Shown here: in pieces, positions 7,160 through 13,992 of the stretch
Layout of the letters: each line of letters starts with the position of its first letter
Numbering within the stretch: position 1 is the stretch's first letter
Origin: Bacillota bacterium
GTDB taxonomy: Bacteria; Bacillota; Clostridia; Acetivibrionales; DTU013
Assembly (NCBI GenBank): GCA_023435925.1
Contig: JAEZLF010000069.1
Span: 1 to 37,465, forward strand
Direction of reading: 5' to 3'
Length of the DNA: 37,465 bases
The notes under the pieces: model-generated
Seen by the model: only the letters and a program-made list of their open reading frames with translations
Database searches by the model: none
What the model was told of the DNA's origin: nothing
Translations under genes and position numbers: made by a program

Positions 7160-9332
7160 ATATTCTCTTGTGATGAAGGTGATTGCAGTATTTTTGATAT
7201 GGGTATCTTTTTCAGGGTTGTTTGCTGCTGCTGTATTTTTTGCGAAATACTCGAATCAAATTGAACAGCAGAGATACGATCAGACATTTGATTTCGGATA
7301 CCAGTTCAGGGATTATGTGCGATATGCCGCTGAGCTTGTTGATTTGCAGGGACAGGAACAGGCCTTGACGAAGAATAATATGCCGGCACAGGATCAGGGT
7401 ATGATATCGGCACAGGATCCGATACAAGATCAGGCACAGATACAGGATAATACGCAAACGCAGGAGCAGACCAAGGAACCGACAAAGGAACAGATTCTGC
7501 AGCAAGAAAAAGAACAAACAGCTGCTGAAACTATGGAAAAGACAGGGGCAGGGCAAGCAGAGGCTGAAATATTGCTGATGAAAATGGAGGCGCAAAAAAG
7601 AAAGAATGAGAAAATTCTAGCTGAAAGTGTTAATTTCAACTATCTGATAAAAAATGAAATCACCGGCAGTGTGGTTACCAATATGGTTAAAGTCAGCAGT
7701 GATTCAGAAGAAGAAATCATCCGTGAATTGAAATCCAAAAGGATGTATGTAATGATGAAGGAAGGTCACCTGTATATATCGGAGGATAGATTTATCGGGC
7801 TGATGAATGCCGGCATAATAGGACCATCCATTACATTATATGCTGCGGTGGAAGATGAACCGGCTGCCGGAGACATTTTCTATAATATGAAGATGGAATT
7901 TGAGAAGGTACACTCTCTGATCCCGGTTTTTATAGTGATTGCCGTTTTTGCTATCCTATTGGGGATTGTCAGCTTCATTTACCTTACGGCTGTGGCGGGA
8001 CGCAAAGAGAAGAATGGAGCAGTAAACCCTGCTCTGATTGATTGGCTCTACAATGATATACACACTGCTGTGCTGATCTTTGCAGCTGTGATCTCTGTGG
8101 GGGTGGCAGAGGAAGTTGTCGGACACATTTTCAGTTCGGATCCTTATAGAATAATCGGTGTTTTTGTCATTCTTTCAATCGATCTTTTGATCTTCTTAAG
8201 CTATGCGTTAAGCATGATCCGGCATGTTAAAAGAAAAACACTTTTCAAGCACACATTGATATACAGCTCAATCCGGACTGCTACGAATATTCTGAAAATG
8301 TGTTTTAGTGCAAGGCGTTTCAAACCGGCGGTAATCCTTCTGCTGCTCGCATATGCGGCGATTAATAGTTTTGTGTTTGCGATTATGACACATGAAGACA
8401 ATGGTGGATTGATTCTTTTTACCATTTGTATTCTGCTGGCTCTTAACATTGCGGCCATTTATTATGTATCCAGAGCCCTTGCCGGTTTATCCGGTATCAT
8501 GAAGTGGGTAAAGCAAATGACGAAGGGTAATCTGGAGGTTGCCCTGAAATCAGATAAAATGTCGCCGGCATTTGCTGAATTTGCCGCAGATATTGGCAGT
8601 CTGCAAGAAGGGATACGCTGCGCAGTCGCTGAAGCTGTCAAAGGGGAGAAGCTTAAGACCGAGCTGATCACCAATGTATCTCATGATCTGAAAACACCGT
8701 TGACGTCCATTATCAATTATGTGGATTTGTTGAAAAAGGAGAAAATAGAGAATGAGACAGTAAATGAGTATGTTGGTATTCTGGAAAATAAATCTGCCCG
8801 GCTGAAGCAGCTGGTAGAGGACTTGCTGGAAGCATCCAAGGCCGCCAGCGGAGATATGACCGTCAGCTTTGCAAGTGTTGACCTTTGCGCACTGGCACAG
8901 CAGGCGGAAGCGGAATATGGTGAAAAAGCAGCTGAGGCTGGGTTGGATGTCCGGGTTAAGATGTGTGATAAGCCTGTGATAGTATGTGGTGACGGTTCAC
9001 TGATGTGGAGAATCATGGACAATTTATTGTCCAATGTGGTTAAGTATTCTCAGAAAAATTCACGAGTCTATATGGACGTCGAGGAATCGGGAGCTTTTGG
9101 CAGAATTATTGTTCGTAATATATCCGAAGCTCCATTGGATATCTCTTCAGATCAGCTAATGGAACGCTTTGTGAGAGGCGATAGCTCCCGGACAACAGAG
9201 GGCTCCGGTTTGGGTCTTTCCATTGCAAAAAGTCTTGCGGAAATTCAGAGAGGTACACTTGAGCTAAAAATTGATGGTGATTTGTTCAAGGTCATTGTGA
9301 GCATTCCACTTGAAGCCGTCAAGGCAGTTTAA
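7134..9332 (+). CDS. Membrane sensor histidine kinase with Gln-rich extracytoplasmic segment
   Basis: This is the partner kinase of the preceding regulator, 732 residues. One membrane span (about 14-37) is followed by an external region of some 220 residues. That region contains a low-complexity Gln/Glu/Asp/Thr-rich tract at about 72-128, a predicted coiled-coil-like stretch to 165 and a small folded part (165-255). Further spans lie at about 262-285, 310-330, 340-362, 398-418 and 426-446. A HAMP-like linker leads to the phospho-acceptor His517 in NVSHDLKTPLTS, the N-box MDNLLSNVVKYS (628-639) and the G-box GSGLGLSIAKS (690-700). The start is probably TTG 7134 behind GTGTGGGGGA, since the first later in-frame ATG at 7173 lacks a binding site. 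The several extra mid-protein spans are unusual for a VanS-like kinase. Confidence 0.92.
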   Translation: MDIKSRNFKYSLVMKVIAVFLIWVSFSGLFAAAVFFAKYSNQIEQQRYDQTFDFGYQFRDYVRYAAELVDLQGQEQALTKNNMPAQDQGMISAQDPIQDQAQIQDNTQTQEQTKEPTKEQILQQEKEQTAAETMEKTGAGQAEAEILLMKMEAQKRKNEKILAESVNFNYLIKNEITGSVVTNMVKVSSDSEEEIIRELKSKRMYVMMKEGHLYISEDRFIGLMNAGIIGPSITLYAAVEDEPAAGDIFYNMKMEFEKVHSLIPVFIVIAVFAILLGIVSFIYLTAVAGRKEKNGAVNPALIDWLYNDIHTAVLIFAAVISVGVAEEVVGHIFSSDPYRIIGVFVILSIDLLIFLSYALSMIRHVKRKTLFKHTLIYSSIRTATNILKMCFSARRFKPAVILLLLAYAAINSFVFAIMTHEDNGGLILFTICILLALNIAAIYYVSRALAGLSGIMKWVKQMTKGNLEVALKSDKMSPAFAEFAADIGSLQEGIRCAVAEAVKGEKLKTELITNVSHDLKTPLTSIINYVDLLKKEKIENETVNEYVGILENKSARLKQLVEDLLEASKAASGDMTVSFASVDLCALAQQAEAEYGEKAAEAGLDVRVKMCDKPVIVCGDGSLMWRIMDNLLSNVVKYSQKNSRVYMDVEESGAFGRIIVRNISEAPLDISSDQLMERFVRGDSSRTTEGSGLGLSIAKSLAEIQRGTLELKIDGDLFKVIVSIPLEAVKAV

Positions 9333-9350
9333 CCGGCTCCGGCTTATCCG

Positions 9351-9402
9351 AACAATCTGCAAATGATCATTTATCCAACAATTTGCAAATGATCATTTAT
9401 CC
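9351..9402 (+). repeat. Two tandem 26-bp repeats upstream of a promoter (possible operator)
   Basis: AACAATcTGCAAATGATCAT followed by TTATCC is repeated head-to-tail at 9351-9376 and 9377-9402 with one mismatch (C/T). Each unit contains the palindrome AAATGATCATTT. A partial unit end (TTATCCG) precedes the first copy. The array ends 2 bp before the -35 hexamer at 9405, the classic place for activator or repressor sites. Confidence 0.75.
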
Positions 9403-9404
9403 TA

Positions 9405-9433
9405 TTGACAATACATACCATCACGCTTAAAAT
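9405..9433 (+). promoter_or_regulatory. Near-consensus sigma-A promoter for the ECF gene
   Basis: TTGACA (9405-9410), a 17-bp spacer and TAAAAT (9428-9433). It is placed 65 bp before the S-component start and directly after the tandem repeats. Confidence 0.85.
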
Positions 9434-9498
9434 GTCACTAACTCATTATTACATTAAATGTATGATGACATTCAGTAGAGGGGGAGGCGATTGTTTTG

Positions 9499-10077
9499 AT
9501 GAAAAAATATTCTGTAAAAAAGCTGGTGCTAAATGGTCTTATGATAGCTCTGGTGTTCCTGACCACATATCTAACCCGTATACCGACGCCATTGCCTGGC
9601 GGCTATTTTAACCTTGGAGATGCAGTCATCATGTTAACGGCAGTTATACTTGGGCCAATCAGTGGCTTGGCAGCAGGTGCAATCGGATCGGGGCTTGCTG
9701 ATCTTGCGGCAGGCGCGTTGCTGTTTGCGCCAATTACCTTCGTAGTGAAAGGGTTGGAGGGACTGATTGTAGGCTTAATAGCAGCTAAGTACATGCAGAC
9801 AGTGAAAAAACTAGACAAGCCTGAAAGCCGGAAGACAGCCAATCCTTCGACTAATTTGAGGCTTGCGGTTTCTCTGATTGTGGGCGCAATGATTATGGTA
9901 GCCGGGTATTTTTTTGCAGAAGCGTTTCTGTTGGGCATGTTTGATGAGGCCTTCGGGGTGATTGCAGCAGTTGAAGAGCTTTTACCCAATTCCATTCAGG
10001 GTGGAATGAGTGCGGTTCTGGGCTATATACTTATTGTCATTCTTTCGAGAATGGATATCGAAAGGTACATAGAATAA
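9499..10077 (+). CDS. ECF transporter S component (substrate-binding membrane subunit)
   Basis: A 192-residue integral membrane protein with about five to six hydrophobic helices. It resembles the substrate-capture subunits of energy-coupling-factor vitamin importers (HmpT/PdxU/RibU-like group). The N-terminal KKLVLNGLMIALVFL and the IPTPLPGGYFNLGDAVIML block, followed by GPISGLAAGAIGSGLADL, are typical of the family. These subunits work with a shared EcfA/EcfA'/EcfT module, which is not encoded here. ATG 9499 is chosen; TTG 9496 is also in frame and equally compatible with the strong GGGGGAGG site (9480-9487). The substrate cannot be read from the sequence: there is no riboswitch upstream, only tandem repeats and a promoter. 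The middle of the protein (about 100-125) is a polar loop. Confidence 0.85.
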   Translation: MKKYSVKKLVLNGLMIALVFLTTYLTRIPTPLPGGYFNLGDAVIMLTAVILGPISGLAAGAIGSGLADLAAGALLFAPITFVVKGLEGLIVGLIAAKYMQTVKKLDKPESRKTANPSTNLRLAVSLIVGAMIMVAGYFFAEAFLLGMFDEAFGVIAAVEELLPNSIQGGMSAVLGYILIVILSRMDIERYIE

Positions 10078-10123
10078 TTGTGCTGTATAAAGCGTTGTTT
10101 GGAGACTGACTGGAGGGATATCT

Positions 10124-10855
10124 ATGAAGCTGACCATATTAGGGAACAATGGACCGTTTCCTGGAGCAGGAGGAGCCTGTTCGGGTTATCTTATCCAAAA
10201 CGGCGGTGCCAATATATTGATTGATTGCGGAAATGGAGTTCTTGCCAACCTGCAGAAGCTGATCCGGTTAGAAGAGTTGGATGCTATTATACTGACACAT
10301 CTTCACAGTGATCATGTTTCGGATATGCAGGTATTAAAATATGCGATACAGATCAAAAGAAAACGGGGGCAGATTGACAAGCTGCTGGAGGTGTACGCGC
10401 CTGCGGAGCCTGAAGAGGAATACAGAAGACTGGATGTGAAGGACGCCTTTGCTCTGAAAACAATATCTGCACAGACTGTATTGGAAATTGGCGGCATAAG
10501 GATCACCTTTGCACAGATGAAGCATCCTTCTTTGGATTTTGCAGTTACTATGGAGTCTAATGGCAGGAAATTTGTTTTTTCGGGGGATACCTCCTGGACA
10601 GATGCGTTGATTGAATTTTCGGCAGGTGCAGATCTATTGATGCTGGATGCCGGACTGCTGGAAAAGGATTTCACAGAAAATGCACCTCATCTTACGGCTT
10701 CTCAATGTGGTATCGTGGCTTTGGAGGCCGGTGCAAAAAAACTTCTTCTGACTCATTTCTGGCCTGAGTATGATGTGAATGATTTGTTGAAAGAGGCCTG
10801 CAGCAGCTTTCATAACGTTGAAGCGGCTGTATTGATGCAGGAGTATGAGATCTGA
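10124..10855 (+). CDS. MBL-fold metal-dependent hydrolase (RNase Z/YhfI-like)
   Basis: A 243-residue cytoplasmic protein of the metallo-beta-lactamase fold. The metal-binding signature HLHSDH is at residues 59-64. Further ligands fit the MKHPS segment, the Asp of SGDTSW and the terminal His of LLLTHFWPEYD. It starts with the strand LTILGNNGPFPGAGGACSGY, like YhfI and RNase Z relatives. It lacks the long exosite of true RNase Z, so tRNA processing is not implied; phosphodiesterase or related hydrolase activity on a small molecule is equally possible. ATG 10124 follows GGAGGG. It lies 46 bp after the ECF subunit and probably shares its transcript, which ends at the terminator at 10902. Confidence 0.85.
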   Translation: MKLTILGNNGPFPGAGGACSGYLIQNGGANILIDCGNGVLANLQKLIRLEELDAIILTHLHSDHVSDMQVLKYAIQIKRKRGQIDKLLEVYAPAEPEEEYRRLDVKDAFALKTISAQTVLEIGGIRITFAQMKHPSLDFAVTMESNGRKFVFSGDTSWTDALIEFSAGADLLMLDAGLLEKDFTENAPHLTASQCGIVALEAGAKKLLLTHFWPEYDVNDLLKEACSSFHNVEAAVLMQEYEI

Positions 10856-10901
10856 GGAATACAGGACACAGGAGCAGGGTGACCGGAGTGATATACCAGC
10901 A

Positions 10902-10935
10902 AAAAGCCTCGCTTATTTTGGTAAGCGAGGCTTTT
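10902..10935. terminator. Bidirectional intrinsic terminator
   Basis: AAAAGCCTCGCTTA (10902-10915) and TAAGCGAGGCTTTT (10922-10935) form a perfect 14-bp stem with A and T tracts on either side. It ends the plus-strand MBL transcript and the converging minus-strand chemoreceptor transcript. Confidence 0.95.
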
Positions 10936-10990
10936 CAGTACTCTTAAAGCAATTATGCAAATCATTTTTTTGATTGCGTTCTTAACAGTA

Positions 10991-12250
10991 TTATCTAAGC
11001 TTATACTTCTTGAGCTTCTTGTCCAGTTCTTGTACAAGTTCATCTAACTGGGCAGCAGCAGTCTGCATTTCATCAATTGCATTGAGCTGCTGCTCTGTGG
11101 TGGCTGCAACCTGCTCGCTGGAAGCGGCTGTCTGCTGTGAAACGGAGGAGATATTTTCGATGGCGGCCATGACATCGTCTTTATCGGTCTGCATTTTGGA
11201 AACGGCGTCATTAATATCCTTTGTTTTATTTATGATGGAACCGATTCCGTTTGCAATATCACCAAAAGCTTTATCCGTACTGTCGACGGCATTACTTTGT
11301 TCCTGAGATACTTTTTTCATGATATCCATTGCTTGTATAGCCAATTGGGATTCTTCACTGATGCTTTCCATCAGCGTTGTAATTTCCTCAGTGGACTGCC
11401 TGCTTTGATCTGCCAGCTTTCTTACTTCCTCAGCTACCACCGCAAAGCCCTTTCCGGCTTCTCCGGCTCTGGCGGCTTCAATAGCGGCATTTAAAGCAAG
11501 CATATTGGTTTGTTCTGCGATATCTTCAATAGATTGTACGAATATGCCGATATCCTTTGTTGTATTCGTGAGCTTTTCGACAACGGAGAATATTTTTTCG
11601 GTAGAATTGAAGTTTTCTTCCGATTTGACCCGCAGTATTTCTACTGATTTTAACCCGATATCGTTTAGATTGTGAATGTTGTTTGTTTCTTCCATGACAC
11701 TGGTGTAACCCTGATAAACGATATTAATCTGGTCGGAGAGCTTTTCTACCAGATGCACACCCTGCTGGGCTTCTCGGGCTTGATCAGAGGCACCTGCTGC
11801 AATTTCATCAATGGTTTTTGATATTTCCGTTATTGCTGCAGAAGCTTCCTGGGCAGTTGTACCGACCTTTCTGGATGCTTGTATAATAGAAAGCGATAAT
11901 GTGAAGAAGCCTTCGATTAATGCGCGTATATCACTCAATACAGCATTGATGATTGAGGCGATTCCGGACAAAATACCAAAACTTTTTGAATCAATGAACT
12001 TAGAGTAATCACCCTGTTTTATGACATCAAGGTCAGCAGCAAAACGTTCTGCATTCTTTCTGACAATAAAGTTGTTGCATGTTCTCATAACCAATGTGGT
12101 CACGATCGATGTCAGCAGAACCCAAAGGGCGCCCAGAAAATTTTTCGTCAATATGACATAGATGATACTCATAACTAATCCAACTATGATCATGACTATT
12201 CCATTCAATCTGCTCTGACTTAAATTTTTCGAAATTTTTGTCTTAGACAT
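10991..12250 (-). CDS. Short methyl-accepting chemotaxis protein
   Basis: A 419-residue chemoreceptor-type protein. Two adjacent membrane spans near the N-terminus (about 17-35 and 38-56) are separated by only a few residues, so there is essentially no extracellular sensor domain. A HAMP-like region (about 56-110) leads to a long helical signalling domain with the hairpin-tip motif MLALNAAIEAARAGEAGKG and FAVVAEEVRKLADQS, which binds CheA and CheW. The C-terminus is Lys-rich and lacks an obvious CheR-tethering pentapeptide. I place the start at the second in-frame ATG (12250). AGGGGAGG abuts the first ATG (12256) directly but stands 6 nt from the second, so the longer form is unlikely. It probably senses through the membrane or a partner protein. 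Confidence 0.88.
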   Translation of the reverse strand: MSKTKISKNLSQSRLNGIVMIIVGLVMSIIYVILTKNFLGALWVLLTSIVTTLVMRTCNNFIVRKNAERFAADLDVIKQGDYSKFIDSKSFGILSGIASIINAVLSDIRALIEGFFTLSLSIIQASRKVGTTAQEASAAITEISKTIDEIAAGASDQAREAQQGVHLVEKLSDQINIVYQGYTSVMEETNNIHNLNDIGLKSVEILRVKSEENFNSTEKIFSVVEKLTNTTKDIGIFVQSIEDIAEQTNMLALNAAIEAARAGEAGKGFAVVAEEVRKLADQSRQSTEEITTLMESISEESQLAIQAMDIMKKVSQEQSNAVDSTDKAFGDIANGIGSIINKTKDINDAVSKMQTDKDDVMAAIENISSVSQQTAASSEQVAATTEQQLNAIDEMQTAAAQLDELVQELDKKLKKYKLR

Positions 12251-12347
12251 ATCCATCCTCCCCTGTTATGTGCAATTATTTACTTATTTCGTGATAAATT
12301 GATAAAATCCTTCTTATTCGTGAGATTTGAGGGAAATATTCTGACGA

Positions 12348-12427
12348 TTGTACAAATTAATTGTACGAATAAAATAGTTGACTTTGATTGTATAATTGTA
12401 TACAATAGTACAAATATACAATCAAAG
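12348..12427. promoter_or_regulatory. Cluster of TTGTA-type dyads around the citrate synthase promoter (likely GntR/FCD operator)
   Basis: The perfect palindrome ATTGTATACAAT (12395-12406) covers the -10 box. It is enclosed by a perfect 13-bp inverted repeat, CTTTGATTGTATA (12382-12394) and TATACAATCAAAG (12415-12427). Upstream are TTGTACAA (12348-12355) and ATTGTACGAAT (12359-12369). TTGTATACAA-type sites are known for FadR/FCD-subfamily GntR regulators, and a gene for one is the last gene of this cluster. Autoregulation is an inference. Confidence 0.7.
12378..12406 (+). promoter_or_regulatory. Promoter of the Re-citrate synthase gene
   Basis: TTGACT (12378-12383), a 17-bp spacer and TACAAT (12401-12406). 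The -10 box is one half of the palindrome ATTGTATACAAT, so a bound repressor would block RNA polymerase directly. Confidence 0.8.
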
Positions 12428-12440
12428 TAGGGTGAATGAT

Positions 12441-13820
12441 ATGCTGGAATTCAACAAACGGACCAATACACTTGAGCAAAACCAATACCGCTATTCTTTG
12501 CAGGATGTAGCGACTCCAAACCTTTACAGGGAAATATACAATTATGATGAGATCCCCAAATGTGCATTCAACCACAGAAGAGTGCCAATGTTCCCAGCTG
12601 ATGAAATATGGATCACAGATACCACCTTCAGAGACGGGCAGCAATCAAGAGCACCCTATACGGTTGAGCAGATTGTAACACTGTTCGATATGCTTCACAG
12701 GCTTGGGGGGCCAAATGGGATCATACGGCAGAGCGAATTTTTCCTTTATAGTGACAGAGACAAGGAAGCAGTCTACAAATGCCAGGAACGTGGTTATGCA
12801 TATCCGGAAGTGACCAGCTGGATCCGGGCTACCAGAAATGATTTTCAACTGGCTAAGGACATGGGAATGAAGGAAAGCGGCATTCTGGTCAGCTGCTCTG
12901 ATTATCACATTTTCAAGAAGCTGAATATGACCAGAAAGCAGGCCCTTGATCACTACATGGGTATTATTAAAAGTGCGATAGAAGTGGGGATTAAGCCGCG
13001 CTGCCATTTGGAGGATATCACAAGAGCTGATTTTTATGGCTTTGTTGTTCCTTTTGCACTGGAGCTGCGACAGCTCAGTGAAGAATGCGGTGTTCCAATA
13101 AAATTGAGAGCGTGCGACACTTTGGGATATGGTGTTGCGTATCCTGGTGCTGCTTTACCGAGAAGTGTTCCGGGTATCATCTACGGTCTGCGGCATCATG
13201 CCGGTTTTCCAAGTGAGCTTCTGGAATGGCACGGACATAATGATTTTTATAAAGCAGTTTCTAATTCGGCCAGTGCATGGATGTACGGAGCATCCAGCGT
13301 CAACTGCTCACTGCTGGGTATTGGCGAGAGGACCGGAAATACTCCGCTGGAGGCGATGGTCATTGAATATGCGCAGCTCAGGGGAGATACCGACGGCATG
13401 GATACCACAGTAATCACTGAGATTGCCGATTATTATGAAAAGGAGCTCGGTTATGCGATACCGACAAGGACACCGTTTGTCGGCAGGCACTTCAATGTGA
13501 CACAGGCAGGAATTCATGCAGATGGCTTGCTAAAGGACGAAGAAATCTATAATATTTTTAATACAGACAAATTGCTGAACAGGCCTGTAGGAGTATCTGT
13601 GAATCAAACCTCCGGAGCTGCAGGCATTGCCCACTGGATTAATGGTTTCTTTGGTTTTGCAGGCAACAAGAGGCTTGATAAGAGAGACGAAAGAGTCACA
13701 AAAATGAAGGACTGGGTGGATGACCAGTATAAGAACGGCAGGGTGACTGCTTTGAGTGATAATGAGCTTGAGGAAGCTATTAAATTAATTGCACCTGAGA
13801 TATTTGATCTGGTATTGTAG
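12441..13820 (+). CDS. Probable Re-citrate synthase (homocitrate/isopropylmalate synthase family)
   Basis: A 459-residue DRE-TIM metallolyase. Likely reaction: acetyl-CoA plus oxaloacetate to citrate, with the Re stereochemistry found in strict anaerobes such as Clostridium kluyveri. It has the family signature ITDTTFRDGQQSR (58-70) and the metal-binding HGHND segment, with GERTGNTPLEAM after it. The N-terminal NRYSL-type extension and the absence of a LeuA regulatory domain separate it from 2-isopropylmalate synthase. The strongest support is context: aconitase follows directly and there are no leu or lys genes. ATG 12441 has AGGGTGA at 12429-12435. Misannotation as homocitrate or isopropylmalate synthase is common for this group; homocitrate synthase remains the main alternative. 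Confidence 0.82.
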   Translation: MLEFNKRTNTLEQNQYRYSLQDVATPNLYREIYNYDEIPKCAFNHRRVPMFPADEIWITDTTFRDGQQSRAPYTVEQIVTLFDMLHRLGGPNGIIRQSEFFLYSDRDKEAVYKCQERGYAYPEVTSWIRATRNDFQLAKDMGMKESGILVSCSDYHIFKKLNMTRKQALDHYMGIIKSAIEVGIKPRCHLEDITRADFYGFVVPFALELRQLSEECGVPIKLRACDTLGYGVAYPGAALPRSVPGIIYGLRHHAGFPSELLEWHGHNDFYKAVSNSASAWMYGASSVNCSLLGIGERTGNTPLEAMVIEYAQLRGDTDGMDTTVITEIADYYEKELGYAIPTRTPFVGRHFNVTQAGIHADGLLKDEEIYNIFNTDKLLNRPVGVSVNQTSGAAGIAHWINGFFGFAGNKRLDKRDERVTKMKDWVDDQYKNGRVTALSDNELEEAIKLIAPEIFDLVL

Positions 13821-13829
13821 TGATCGGTG

Positions 13830-13874
13830 AAGGGACGCTCCTGCAGAGTCCATTGCCGAGGAACGTCCCTTTTT
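13830..13874 (+). terminator. Terminator-like hairpin between citrate synthase and aconitase
   Basis: AAGGGACG (13830-13837) pairs with CGTCCCTT (13864-13871), with an inner TCCT/AGGA stem and a run of five T (13870-13874). It could give partial termination, so that aconitase is made at a different level from citrate synthase. Confidence 0.65.
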
Positions 13875-13937
13875 GAAAGAAGCGTCCCTTGCAGATCGTC
13901 TGACGAGGTACGTCATTAATTAAAAGTAAAGTTTGGG

Positions 13938-13968
13938 ACACCCCTGCAAAGCATTTTGCAAAGGGTGT
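13938..13968 (+). other. Hairpin just upstream of the aconitase ribosome binding site
   Basis: ACACCC (13938-13943) pairs with GGGTGT (13963-13968), enclosing GCAA/TTGC. It ends 9 bp before the AAAAGGAG site. It could be an mRNA 5'-end stabiliser or a processing site; a role in regulation is not shown. Confidence 0.45.
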
Positions 13969-13992
13969 TTCCTCATGAAAAGGAGAAACAAT

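Noticed and set aside
12357..12644. Minus-strand open frame over the citrate synthase promoter and 5' end
   Set aside because: It is antisense to the operator region and to well-supported coding sequence, without a ribosome binding site.
12441..13820. 2-isopropylmalate synthase (leuA)
   Set aside because: The C-terminal LeuA regulatory domain is missing, no leu genes are nearby and aconitase follows.
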